Shown here in pieces: positions 23,502 through 35,099 of a DNA stretch of 64,000 nucleotides. Position 1 is the first letter of the stretch. The number at the start of each line of letters is the position of its first letter. The stretch is from Euonymus europaeus (lineage: Eukaryota; Streptophyta; Magnoliopsida; Celastrales; Celastraceae). The notes under the pieces were generated by a model. The model worked only from the letters and a program-made list of their open reading frames with translations. It was not told the DNA's origin and did no database searches. The translations under genes were made by a program, and so were the position numbers. Location: positions 1,438,501-1,502,500 of the forward strand of contig OY756965.1 in NCBI GenBank assembly GCA_963580455.1, written 5' to 3'.

Positions 23502-23709
23502 TATTTATGGTTTTTTAAAAATATTTCAACTTAACATTACATTGATTTTGGGGGATTTTTTTTAAACCACCGTCCCTAAAATGTAAACAAGTAAGGATTT
23601 TAAAATATTTATGGTGTCTTAAAAATATTTCAACTTAACATTACATTGATTTTGGGGGATTTTTTTTTAAACCACTGTCCCTAAAATGTAAACTAGTAAG
23701 GATTTTTAA
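23502..23709. repeat. Tandem duplication, two 104-bp units
   Basis: tatttatgg starts at 23502 and again at 23606. Both units contain aaaatatttcaacttaacat, attgattttgggggat, a T run, aaaccac(c/t)gtccctaaaa and gtaa(g)gattt. Only a few differences are visible, so the duplication is recent. Confidence 0.85.
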
Positions 23710-23859
23710 AATCCTAATTTTCAGTCACTTAAAAGTTCTTATTTTCAGTCTCCCAAACATGGCCTAAAGGCACATAAAATATGTTATATGTCTCTATGAT
23801 AGGGTTGTGAACAAAATTGATTCCAGTTCTGTTGGGATCTTTGTGACAATTGTGAGTGC

Positions 23860-24835
23860 ATATGGACAAGTGTGTGTTGTGTTATAGTTTGTACGTGGCT
23901 CATGCATGGTTCATGTTTGAAGTCTTGAATTGCAGGTGACATATATAAGTGCAAGATTAAATGACATACGTGGAAGGCATGCATGTAATATGGATATGCA
24001 TGAGGATATGCATGAGGTTGTTTTCCAATATTGTGATAATGCTTGTATATCATTATCTTTAATTAGTTACAATATTGTGATGCTTTATTTGGAGATAATT
24101 CTTATGGAGATAATGCTAATTAAATGATAATGCCGTGTGAAGCTTTATTTGTTTTATAGAGATAATACTCATGGAGATAATGCCGTGTGATTTAAATTAT
24201 AAATATAATCCAATATTTGGTTGGCCTATCATTTATCTTATCATTTATAGATTTGTGTTTTATCACCTTTTAGCTTTGTTTCAGGACAATTATTCCAGAT
24301 AATATCATGATTCAAATAAATCAAATCAGAAGAAAATGGTGAATGTCTCTCTATATAAAGAAATGATCTCCATTGAATGAATGTTGGAGAAGCTACGTGC
24401 AAGCTATATTTCTTAGGTTATTGTTTCTCTTTGTAATCCAATTTTCATTATTGAGTGAGATATAACTCTTGTGAGGTGTCTATGTTTTGAACAGTGAGAG
24501 TGTGATTTCTCGTTGGTGTAGTTTTTGGAGGATCCAAAAACAAAGCTCTACCGTGTGAGGTCGAGTGTTGAGTAAAACAAACACTATGCGGGATGGGTTG
24601 TACAAGCAATGTCTTTAGGGTAAAGATAAGGTTGTACTCTCGATTCAAGATTAGTGAATTGTTTCGTAAGGTTAGTTGCTTATAGACTCGAGGTTTTTCC
24701 CAGGTTGGGTTTTCCTCGTAAAAATCTCGGTATTGTCTCTTTTATTTTTCCGCATTTTTATTTCCATTTTTGACTAACGATCTTGTGAGAATTCTTGAGT
24801 TACAAGTTCAAACAACACAAGTATTTATAAAATAA
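23860..24835. mobile_element. Probable solo LTR, Ty1-copia style (boundaries uncertain)
   Basis: The 3' half (tcgaggtttttcccaggttg, ggttttcctcgtaaaaatct, tcttttatttttccgcattt) is the typical end region of plant copia LTRs before the terminal CA (near caaacaacaca). Upstream are tggagataatgccgtgtg repeats and a TATA-like tatataaag. No gag, pol or second LTR is visible, so a solo LTR is the simplest reading. The start is a guess. Confidence 0.45.
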
Positions 24836-25790
24836 TTGTATGTTTGAATTGAGATTGATTTGTATTTTTAAATTACCTTTTGATTATATTCATATTGATT
24901 TAAATTTGAACAAATAAATAAGATAATAATTCAATTGAAGTTAGGGTCCGAAAACTAAATCAAACAAACTGTGGTGCCGTTTGGAAGGAGCTTTTCTGGT
25001 AGCATATATGCTACAAATAACATATATGCTACATACAAAATTAATTGGTACCAAACGGCAATTCCAATTTAGCATATAATAGAGCATAAAGTGCTCAATT
25101 TTAAAATGCTAAAATTTGGAGCATTTGAGAAGCAATTTACAATTTCACTTATGAAAATGTTCGTAATGCCCCCAACAACTTTTGATTAATGGCCAAAATG
25201 CAAATGTAATATTTTTATTGTATTAAAATATTGTAAAAAATATTAATATTATTAAAAATGATAAAATGTTAGTTATTAAAATGTGAATATTTATTATTAT
25301 ATTTACATTAATATTATTAAAAAAATTAAAATGTTAGACAAAATGTAAATATTTATTATTATATTTATGTCTTGTTATTTTTAAAAAATGTTAATATTAT
25401 TAAAATGTTAGTATAAAAAATTTATAAATTATTTTATAAATATATTAATCTCATTGTTTTTGAATTTCTGCTAATACCCCTGTATGTAATTAGCCACAAC
25501 ATTTGGAATAACATTTATGTTATCAGAAAAATTGAACCAAACATTCACAGCATTTGAAACAGCATAAATGTCAGCATCTTAAACAGCATATACGCTACCA
25601 GCATATAAGCTAAAATATATGCTAAAATCCAAATTGTCTACCAAACGACCCTGTATGTGTTTGGATTCATACTCAATTTTAAATCAAACAAAATTTTATA
25701 TTTAGATTCAAATTTTAAAAATATAATTATGACTAAACTTAATTTAATCAAAATTAGACAAATTTGATAATTCAAATCTTTCAAAGTTTG
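24836..25790. repeat. Dispersed AT-rich repeat, copy 2, split by an insertion
   Basis: Left part to about 24972 and right part from about 25652 together follow the block order of 10915-11260 (agataataattcaatt, then ttggattcatactcaatttt, aatcaaacaaaatttta, aatttaatcaaaat). The interruption is the element at 24973-25651. Confidence 0.5.
24973..25651. mobile_element. hAT-like non-autonomous element nested in a repeat
   Basis: Left end ggtgccgtttgg against right end ccaaacgacc gives the GC-rich ..CGTTTGG terminal inverted repeat seen in plant hAT-type MITEs. Subterminal words gcatatatgcta / agcatataagct also face each other. The interior is AT-rich with taatattattaaaa repeats and no transposase. 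An unfilled version of the surrounding repeat exists at about 11 kb. Confidence 0.6.
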
Positions 25791-26045
25791 GCTACCCACC
25801 TCAGAAAGTCAGGATCCATAGACTCACATCTTTTCTGTTTTTGACAGATGACGACCTTAAAAAGTCATAAAAGATCAACCTGAAAGTGTGTCACTAGCCA
25901 CTTCTAGGATACAGATCGAAGGGAAAAGGCTTGACCCAATTGGACCCAACCACTTTTGAGGTTGGGCCCACGAACATCAATTATTTGAGGCACATAGATC
26001 TGGCCCGGCCCATCACCTTCTTCCTTTTCATACTGGCCCGCCAGA
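25791..26045. other. Short intergenic stretch
   Basis: Contains two cggcccatcacc/tggcccgcca-type words before the following gene remnant. Nothing else recognised. Confidence 0.3.
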
Positions 26046-26432
26046 TTGCTTCTCTCTCCTCCTGGCCATTCACGGATTCACCCCGCCAACCCTCTCCCTT
26101 CTATTTACGCGATGCTTCTCTCTCCACCCCGCCACCTCTCATCACAGTCACCGCCAACGCCTTCTTCTTTTCTCGGAAATGACAATTTCCTCGTCCCCGG
26201 TGTCGATGAATCCCCATGGATCCCTTGGGAAGAAATTGAAGGGACGCCATTGAGGTTGGATCACGAGGATATGCCGATCGATATTGGCAGTAGTAGTGAT
26301 GGGCCTCATTTTAAAATTCTGAATCCACCTAAAAGAGAAATGAAAGCTCACAGCTTATCAAGGGAGGCTGCACGAAAGTAGACGGAAAGGGCGGAAATGT
26401 TTCGGAAACCACCATTGCCTTCTCTCTAAGAG
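26046..26432 (+). pseudogene. Unrecognised gene fragment with premature stop
   Basis: The frame reads a Ser/Pro-rich start (MLLSPPGHS, PSIYAMLLSPP) resembling an organelle transit peptide. An orderly, non-repetitive segment follows (DESPWIPWEEIEGTP, GPHFKILNPPKREMKAH), then REAARK and a TAG at about 26379. Past that stop the same frame continues plausibly (TERAEMFRKPPLPSL) to a second stop near 26430. The amino-acid quality suggests a real first exon, now broken or cut off from its gene. I do not recognise the family. Local GC content is higher than in the surrounding repeats. Confidence 0.4.
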
Positions 26433-28380
26433 GGGGGTAGTGCTACTGCTAATCCAAGCCCGCGAACTTTTTCGTGCCAATTACTGGGGTGCAAGGCCTG
26501 GCTCTAGTGCCCCCGAAAAGAGTTTGAGGAGTTTGTCAAGGTTTGGAATGGATGGAAGTATGGGTTGTTAGTGGCTCTTCCCACTTAATATGCATGTAGG
26601 TAAGGGGTCGAATCACAGAAGTGGGGTTTATCCACAAATTCAACTGGGTCCAATATTGGGTGTATGGGACAATTCCTTCTTGAGTTGAGTGGTCACTCCA
26701 CTTATACGTGTCACCCAAGATACATGTGTGGATATTAGCGTCTAATTGATGACTTGGGACCCCTTCAAATCGTATCCCGATTACGCTCTAACATATGAGT
26801 TCTTGGTTTCGAGTTGTAAGAGAGGATTATAACCCTTGCTAAAATAAATTCCTCTGCTATAATGCTCTGTATAATTAGACCAATTCCTTTTGTATTTCTT
26901 ATGTTAGCACTTAAAATAGGTGTTTCTTTGGTTTGTTAACAAAGAATTTCACAATTGTGATGGGAAAAACAGCTGGAGCTTTCAGGGCCAGCTAGCCAGT
27001 GAAAAGACCAAAGGTACCTTTCGTGAAGTGCATAAAGAAAAAGATGCTGCATTTGTTAAGTATAGGGCCGTTTGGATGAAAATATGTTTCATAGAGTATA
27101 CTCTCTCGTAAAGTATAAAAGTTGAGAGTGTCTGAGAGTATGGGTGACAGAGTATACGCGAAACAAACAGGGTGATAATAATTATATATTCCCTACAGAA
27201 AAACATAAAATTTTACCAATCTGTACGCAATAACATTTTTCACACCTAATTAACTACAATTTTATCTCTCACAATGTATTTTTTGAGAGGTAAAAATCAT
27301 TGAAAATAAAAGAATATATAGAGGATAGATTTCATGAATCACATATGTGCAGGAACACAATCTAGTATTTTCAGTTGTGGAATAGTGAGTATAGACACAG
27401 ACATTCTGTCATGTGAGTGTATGAATTAATTGAGCAAAGTTTGACAACATTTTTGACAGTTGACACCTTTTGCTTTTGGACATGGTACTGGACAAAGTAC
27501 ACAGATTGCCAAATTAGGGTTAAACCAAGAGATGCAACATTAAAACTAAAAAGCGTCAGACAAATTACCCTAAAAAAAATTTCCTTTTTAAATTTGGGTT
27601 CTTAATATTTTGTGGCAAAAAATTAAACAAACGTGTCTTTCTTTTTTCTTAATAATAAAAAACGACATTAGACAGGTTTATCATTTGAAAATTGACATAA
27701 ATTTTAACTCAGGTCATCATGTCTGTACGTACACAATTTTTTCACATGAAAAATTGGACTTAAACGCGGACCATTTTTATAATGCGGTGCATGATCATTA
27801 AGGAGATATGTGGTGATGGTGGCAGAGCCACGAAAAGCATCATAAATACAAGCATTAATTGGTAATTTCTTTATAAAATAGATAGTGCATTGTGTATAAA
27901 GTTAAAAACAAACAACACTTATATAATTGAGTTGATTGCATCACAGTCGTAAATCACTACTGCAAAGTTCAAATCTTTGCAATGCATGGTTGATAATTAC
28001 CAGATTATATTTTTGATATGGATCATCGAGAGGTCATTGTAACAAATGGTTGATATTGTACGAGGAGTGCTCACCACGACACAGAGTTGGATGAAATGGA
28101 GGAGGACGAAACCACCTTCGCAATTTTACCATAAAAATCAAGAGAACTAAAAATCCGTGCCCCATTTTTTTTTTATTAAAATATCAAATCAATCCAAGAT
28201 TTTTTTTTTTGGAAAAAAGGAAATAAACTCTCTTCCATTTCCATAGTCTTTATATATTCCTCACCAGACAACTAAAAACCTTCTGTCTTTTTTTCTCCCC
28301 TCTAGCTATTTCTCTATCAAACTAATATTATACTTTGTTTGGTAAATAAAATTTGCGTTTGTAAATCAGATTGAAATACA
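26433..28380. other. Intergenic, repeat-like, then RRM-gene promoter region
   Basis: 26570-26720 (taaggggtcgaatcacagaa, gtttatccac) resembles a widespread plant repeat of unknown class. A MITE lies at 27065-27173. 27600-28250 is AT-rich without a gene. A TATA-like tttatatatt at about 28250 and a pyrimidine-rich leader start the RRM gene. Confidence 0.4.
27065..27173. mobile_element. Short hAT-like MITE
   Basis: Left gggccgtttgg..atgtttcatagagtatactctctc and right gagagtatgggtgacagagtatac..gaaacaaacaggg are imperfect inverted copies over most of the 109 bp, so the element is nearly a hairpin. No coding capacity. Confidence 0.5.
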
Positions 28381-29086
28381 TAATTGAGTAGAGAGGAATT
28401 GTTTAGGAGGGCATCTGTAGAGGATGAGCATGCCCTCCGTTATTATTATTCTGCCTCCTCCGAGATCTTCTTAGTTTTTTTGTTGGTGAGATTTGGCATC
28501 TGGGTTTTTTCTCCAATCGGTGCGTTTCGTGGGATTCTAGATTTGGCTATCGATCTTTGCAGTTTCTGTTAAATTTTGGAACTTGATGAATTTTTTGACT
28601 GATTTTTTTTATTTATTCTGGGATTTCTTTGTTTTGATTTTGTTTTCGGTCTCAGGTGCGCTTAATTATCTGTCGCTTGATTGATCAGAGGAAAGATCCG
28701 TGATTTCTAGATTGAATCGGAGAATTTTTTTTGGTTTTGTGCCAAACATACCGTTTGTGTTTCTCTTAACTAGCTAAGAAGGTACTGTTTCATTTTATCT
28801 GTTTAACTTGTAATTATGTAATGCTATTCGGAAGTATTGATGTTTATGATCAATCGTCCACATTTTTATTGTTCTACTGCAGTTAGATGTTTTTCTGCTG
28901 TTGATGTAGAATTGGGTATTCTTATTTATATCGGATCCACTGCCAAATATCTTTATCGCATTGATGCGGTGTCTGATTGTTTAAAAATAGAAAAACTTTT
29001 GCCTTTTGTTTTGAATTGACTAATACTGTTGCTCTGCATTTGCCAACCTATGAAGTTGATGAATCATTTCTTTCTGGCATGTAGAA

Positions 29087-32031
29087 ATGATGCAATCTGA
29101 TAATGGCAAGCTTTTCATTGGTGGAATTTCTTGGGACACCGATGAACAGCGCCTCAAGGAGTACTTCAGTACTTTTGGAGAGGTGGTGGAGGCAGTGATA
29201 ATGAAGGATCGAACCACAGGGCGTGCCCGTGGTTTTGGTTTTGTAGTTTTTGCTGACCCAGCTGTAGCAGAGAGAGTGATTAAGGAGAAGCACAACATTG
29301 ATGGCAGGATGGTACGCTGCTTTGAACTACAATTAAAGTATAGTTTTTAGATTCTAAAACACTTTGGCTGATTTATCATTAATGGTTTTGCCGTTTTATT
29401 GGATGTTTCAAGAAACTAAAGGGTAGTTCATTTCCTGGTCAGACTTGATAGTCTTAAACTGAGGGAATTCGTTTAGTCTTGGTACTGTAGTCAACGAATT
29501 TCAAATTAGACGACAAGTAATCACCATTTTTGCTTCTGAACTTTCATGTCTCTATGATGATGCTAGTTTTATTTTGCAATTTTATCCAGTTCACGGTGTT
29601 AATACTTCGTGTATCTTCTGCTGTTTGAGCACAGTTTTAACCACTAAGTTACGTATTAGGTTGAGGCAAAAAAGGCTGTTCCTAGGGATGATCAGAATAT
29701 TCTGAGTAGGAGCAGTGCTAGCATCCATAGTTCTCCTGGTCCAGGTCGCACAAGAAAGATATTTGTAGGAGGTTTAGCATCCACTGTCACAGAGAATGAT
29801 TTTAAGAATTATTTTGATCAGTTTGGAACAATCACCGATGTTGTGGTGATGTATGATCACACCACTCAGAGGCCTAGAGGCTTTGGTTTTATTACTTATG
29901 ACACAGAGGAGGCAGTGGACAAAGTGCTAATGAAGACCTTTCATGAACTGAATGGTAAGATGGTTGAGGTTAAGCGTGCAGTTCCAAAAGAGTTGTCGCC
30001 AGGTCCCAGTCGCAGCCCATTAAGTGGTTATAACTATGGTCTGAATAGGGTCAATAGCTTATTCAATGGTTACACTCAGGGATATAATCCAAGTACAGCT
30101 GGGGGTTATGGGCTTAGGATGGATGGTAGATTCAGTCCAGTTGCTGGTGGTAGAAGTGGCTCGACTCCATTTGCTTCTGGTTATGGAATGGGTGTGAATT
30201 TTGAGCCTGGATTGAGCCCGACCTATGGAGCAAGTGCCAATTTTGGTAATAATTTCAGCTATGGAAGGGGATTGAGCCCTTATTATATTGGCAATACAAG
30301 TAGATATGGTAGTCCTATTGGATACGATGGAGGTAATGGAGGAAATACTTCATTTTTCAGCTCAGTTACTAGGAATTTGTTGGGGAATGGGGGGCTTAAT
30401 TACAGCACGAACTCTTCAAGTTCCAGTGCATATATAGGATCTGGAAGAGGGAGCATCGGAGGAAGTGGCTTTGGCAATAGTGGAGTTAATTGGGGTTCTT
30501 CTGGCATTTCAGCTGAAGGAGGGGGAGCTAATGTTTCTACTAACAGTGCAAATTTTGGGTACGGAGGTGGTGATAACAGCTTTGGTTTGGGAACAGGAGG
30601 GTATGGAAGAAACACTGCAAATACAAATAGTGCAGTTCCAACATCGTCCTATGCTGCTTCAAATGGTGGTTTTGATGGAGCCTTTGCAGACCTTTATGGT
30701 GGAGGTTCAGATTATGGGCACCCCACTTGGAGATCCTCGAATTCTGATCGAGATGGTTCTGGTTCCTTTGATTATGGGCTTGGTAATGCAATGGCTGATG
30801 TTCCAGTTAAAAGTTCTCCTGGTTATGTTGGTGGTTATAGTGTTAAGAGACAGCCAAATAGAGGTAAAAGCTTCTTATTCGAGAAATTTATTTAATCACT
30901 TGCTCATTTTTGTTGAGATCTCTTCCCAAAATCATTCAATTATAAGAAAAGAAATGTGTTATTTCAACTTGAACTGTCTTGCACTATTGTTAGGGCCTAT
31001 ATAGTTAGGCAAGGAAAGCATGTTCCTTGTGAAACTATTCTCAGGATACCATAGTTGAGTGTCAACACATGAAACTGGAAACGTGTTTACCTCAATTTGA
31101 AATACGACATAGTTATAGCATAATTTATTTTGTGTGAAGCCTGCACTGTATCAGCGGGAGCTTATACGTGCACTCAAATTAGAAAAGTGAAAATTATACA
31201 AGATTCTTTTTTCTTAAATTTCATTTTGTACGCAAACCAAAATGTTACCTTGAATGTGTCTGTCAGATGTGGTTGAATTTGTTCATGAGAATTGCTTTCT
31301 TCTATCTTGAATGTAAAATATTTTCAAATAGAGATGTGATAAGAGAGGTACAAGAAATACACCAAGATGACAAATAACAAAGTTATGCTGAAAAATTAAG
31401 ATAGGAATTAAATCAATGCAGTTTTCTTGCGGAATGCAAGTTTTTAACTATATATAGTTTGTATTAGCTTGCATAGATTTGTAGTTGCATCTTGAATTCT
31501 TCAGAAAACGTGTAAGAACCATATTTCTGCCGTAATCCATGCTTCAAAGTATTGGATTGGGAATTGAGTTATGAGTTATGACTAGAGGAAGCATGTTGCC
31601 TTTGATATGGACTTCTATACTTCCAAACAAAACATGATTCTCGAATGTTATTCTTAGGTTTTATCTAGGTTAGTGGCTTGTCTTTGTATGTGTGGGGGTC
31701 GGCTAAGCACATTTGCCATTCCCAGACCCTGCCACTGTGTCTGAAGTCTGATATTGTTGAATTGTAATTGAGCTCTTCCCAACTAAAAGATATGGCCGTA
31801 GCTGTTACATTCAGTTGGCCAAGGAAGTGGCTGTGGTGCTCCTGTTTTTCTTTCCAATCCTTTTTAAGGAAGCCGTTTTCCTGCATATAATTTGTGCTCT
31901 GCCGATGACATTATCCTTCTGTTTATGTTGGTGCACTTTAGGCATATTTTAAGTTGAATTAGTTACAAGTGTTGCTTCTAATACTAACGCTCTATCGTTG
32001 CTTATCTCTTGATCCAGGAATCGCTACCTAG
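29087..32031 (+). CDS. Two-RRM, glycine-rich hnRNP-like RNA-binding protein
   Basis: Exons 29087-29311, 29660-30863 and 32018-32031 give 480 residues; the last exon adds only IAT after a split Gly codon. RRM1 has RNP2 KLFIGGISW (residue 8 onward) and RNP1 RARGFGFVVF. RRM2 has KIFVGGL (about 108) and RPRGFGFITY. The C-terminal 290 residues are Gly/Ser/Tyr/Asn-rich with many GYG, GGG and SYG-type repeats. This is the plant hnRNP A/B-like RBGD architecture: RNA binding through the RRMs, with a low-complexity tail that can drive assembly. A 5' UTR intron is likely, with donor aag|gtactg at about 28779 and acceptor catgtag|aaATGATG at 29084. In-frame retention of intron 2 would replace the C-terminus with about ten other residues and a stop at 30893. 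The 3' UTR may contain a further intron (agcag|gtgaac near 32080). Confidence 0.92.
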
Positions 32032-33650
32032 GAGACATTTTGGTTATCAAGACAATGTAGGCAAATATAATCTGGCGAAGCAGGTGAACTGTGAATTTTG
32101 AATACCCCTATTAATATATATATATATCTGTTTAAGAAGTTGGTTTATCTAGAGCTAACTGGGTGCCTCTTGAAGAATTTAAATTTTAGGGATAGAATTT
32201 AAAGGTGATTTTGTGTCGAGGATTGAGTTTTGAGTTACTTTTTAGGTTTTGGTTTTTTTTTGTTATTGAGTGAGATGTAAAATCAGATTACGGGATATAG
32301 TCAGAAAATGTATCATGCATCTCCGGTGGTCGAGGCGGCGATACGTAAAGATATAGATTTTTTTGGCCTAGAATTTTCATGGTCCTGTAAGTTGTGGATT
32401 CTGATCAGATACACTCGGTTTTCTCTCCTCCCCCATTATCTGGGTTTGTTTTTTCAGCAGATTGTACCTGATATTGTTGATTTTACCAGTGTGTGAACAT
32501 TCAAGTTCAAGGGATACCCATCTAGGGTTCCCAAATACAGTTCCTTATTCTTTCATAATGGGAATACTTTATTCAACAAATTTTTTAGTTTCTGAAAATG
32601 TGTGTTTGATCTTTATACATCTTCTTCCTTGGCCGAAAAAACGGCATGTATGTGAGTGAATTTTTTAGGTATCCAAAGACGTGCAGACACCCAAACAGGG
32701 TGGACAATAGTCAGTGTGTATATATATATGTGCTATAATTTAGGGTTTAGGGTTTAGATTTTTCGTGAGAGGAGCACATGACAGAGAGCGGTGCAGAGCT
32801 AGATGTACTTTCATTAAGCATTCCTAGCCTAGGTGCCTTGTCTATCGGAGGCAAAACAATGCCATGATACCCTGTCGCCTCCCGTCTCTGTCTGTCCATC
32901 ACTGTAATTTTCTTTTTTCTTTCTTTTACTTTCCGCTTTGTTTGATTTCGCTGTTTCTGCCTTTTGTCCACTGAATCTTTCCCGATGTAAGCACTGTTCA
33001 TTCACCATTTTCACCTTCAAAATCTTAGGCAAGTTTATATAATTAAGGATATAAAGTGATATATACAAATTTAAATAATAATTTTTTGATATGTAAATTG
33101 TTTGTGTCGGAATGGTAGGATGTATAATTAGGGATGTATATTACTATTTATTGAAAGTCCATATAATTATAGTTGGGAGCCCTTGAAGCCATATAATTAA
33201 GGTTGTCAGACCTTTATTTCACCATCACCAAAATTGCTGCCCCTTTAAACTGCAATAGCATGATCTCCAGTAGAACCATTTCATCTCCATGGAGTTTAGA
33301 ATGCAGCCATTTTTTTAATTTTAAACTCCAAGGGCCCATTTAATCTCCTTATCTTTCTAGACATTCTAAACGACGTTCTTGATTTAGATGAGGATTCCGA
33401 TAGTGAGATTGATATTGTGGTGTCTGCAATGTTGGAAGAAGGAGAAAGGGCTCGCCATACAATGGTAACATGCTATCGTGAATCACCGTACAATTAATTG
33501 TAATCGACATGAAGGCTATGAAAGACCATCCTTGATACAATTGGAGGCTTGAGTCGTATATTTACATCTCCAATCAATGAAAATATATTTTATAACTGAA
33601 GATATATTTTGAGTTGAAATGACCTATTTGAAGATATGAACGTGTTTAAT
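32032..33650. other. Intergenic after the RRM gene
   Basis: 3' UTR, AT-rich DNA and a telomere-like motif at 32739-32757. Frames at 32308-32496, 32747-33068 and 33349-33540 have no family features. Confidence 0.4.
32739..32757 (+). repeat. Telomere-type repeat / telo-box
   Basis: tttagggtttagggtttag, two and a half units of the plant telomere repeat TTTAGGG, directly after a (TA)n tract. Short interstitial telomere motifs are common in plant genomes. Confidence 0.8.
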
Positions 33651-34034
33651 AAGAGTACATGCAATTGTTCATATATTGTTGTCCCCGTTAAAATTATTTG
33701 TGGATCCCACTTTTATCACACAAAAATTCAAACCACACACATCTTTCAATACAGTCATATCAGCAAAACATATATTACAATACAGCCACATCAGCAAAAC
33801 ACATCTCCCAATATAATTATTCTTTTCTCCATTATTCAAACCAACTATTTTCCTTTCCTACATCTTTTCCACAACAAAACTACACAAAAATCAAGATTGG
33901 TCCCACCAAAACAAATATTTCAATACAACCACATCAACAAAACACATCTCCTAGTATAGTCACATTAGCAAAAACACACATTCCAATAACATCTAATGTC
34001 CCCATTAAACACACACCATTGCATGTGCTCTAAC
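33651..34034. mobile_element. MITE, family 2, copy 1
   Basis: Left agagtacatgcaattg and right cattgcatgtgctctaaca are imperfect inverted ends, continuing as tgtccccgttaaa / aatgtccccattaaac. The interior repeats a unit of about 35 bp (caatacagccacatcagcaaaacacatctccc) three to four times. The two long frames called here are artefacts of that repeat. Confidence 0.6.
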
Positions 34035-34666
34035 AGTTTGGTCATATACACTCATATAAATCCAGCCTCTGAGATGCTCATGTACTATAGATGTGACTGA
34101 CTCAGCTTGCCAATGCGGCATGTCACATCAGTTTGGGATATTTTGGGATACTTACATTATGTATACCTAGTAAAACCGACTATAAAATTTGTATGTATAA
34201 GGATGACATAGGGCTGATGTAGCAGCTCATGCTGTACAATCCTGGATATTAATTATTTTGATTTCTAAAAATTATATTTATATTTTAAGGGTTTATATGA
34301 ATCAAATCGTATATTTTTTATTTAAAATAAAAATTAAATTCAGCATAATAAAAAGTGTCACTTTTAGGCCCTTTGAATATAAATAAAAATATTACATGAA
34401 TTTTCATATTGAAATTAATTTTTGTTTTAAATAAAAAATGTACTGTTGAATTTGTAAAATTGATTAAAATGTGTATATATATATATATTTTTTTTTTTAA
34501 AAAAAAAACTAAGCCCTAAAATCAGCTGCAGCGGGCTATTGCAACATACTCTGACTTATTAAATACAGAGATGAAACAAAAACTTTCCACCATAGTACGA
34601 GGCTGCATATCAATATATCACAAATTTTAATTTTTTTTTGGATCCTATGCAACATTTGTTAGAGCA

Positions 34667-35000
34667 AATGCAACAATGTAAGCATCTATTCTCTCAATTT
34701 GGTCCAATTTTTATTATACAAAACACATCTTTCAATACATTTAAATCGGCATAACACATCTCCCAATACACTCACATCAGCAAAATACATATCTCAATAT
34801 AAAGTTATTATCCAAATATCTATTATTTCATTCTCTCATATATTCTTCAATAAAATTATACAAAAATCAATATTGAGTCCCACATTATTCACAAAAAGTT
34901 AAGACATATATTCATTTATATCACCAAAACATATATCATAATATAAGGATAACAATAAAAATATAATTATTCATATATTATATTTGTCCCATTAAAAGTT
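34667..35000. mobile_element. MITE, family 2, copy 2
   Basis: Starts gttagagcaaatgcaacaatg, matching the inverted right end of copy 1. It carries the same interior words (acatctcccaata, cacatcagcaaaata, attatacaaaaatcaata) and ends near tttgtcccattaaaagtt. Confidence 0.55.
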
Positions 35001-35099
35001 ATCCGACGACTCTGAAAGGATTGGGCTTGTAGTTAGCAATGCGCCAAGGCCACTCTAGATTTTTTTTAAAAATAAATAAATTCAAGAACCTTTTAAAAT

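Noticed and set aside
30400..31004. Long frames on both strands over the Gly-rich tail of the RRM gene
   Set aside because: Shadows of a low-complexity coding region; the plus-strand frame joins two RRMs and has consistent splice phases.
33636..34033. Two overlapping His/Gln/Thr-rich frames
   Set aside because: Products of the internal tandem unit of a MITE, readable in two frames.
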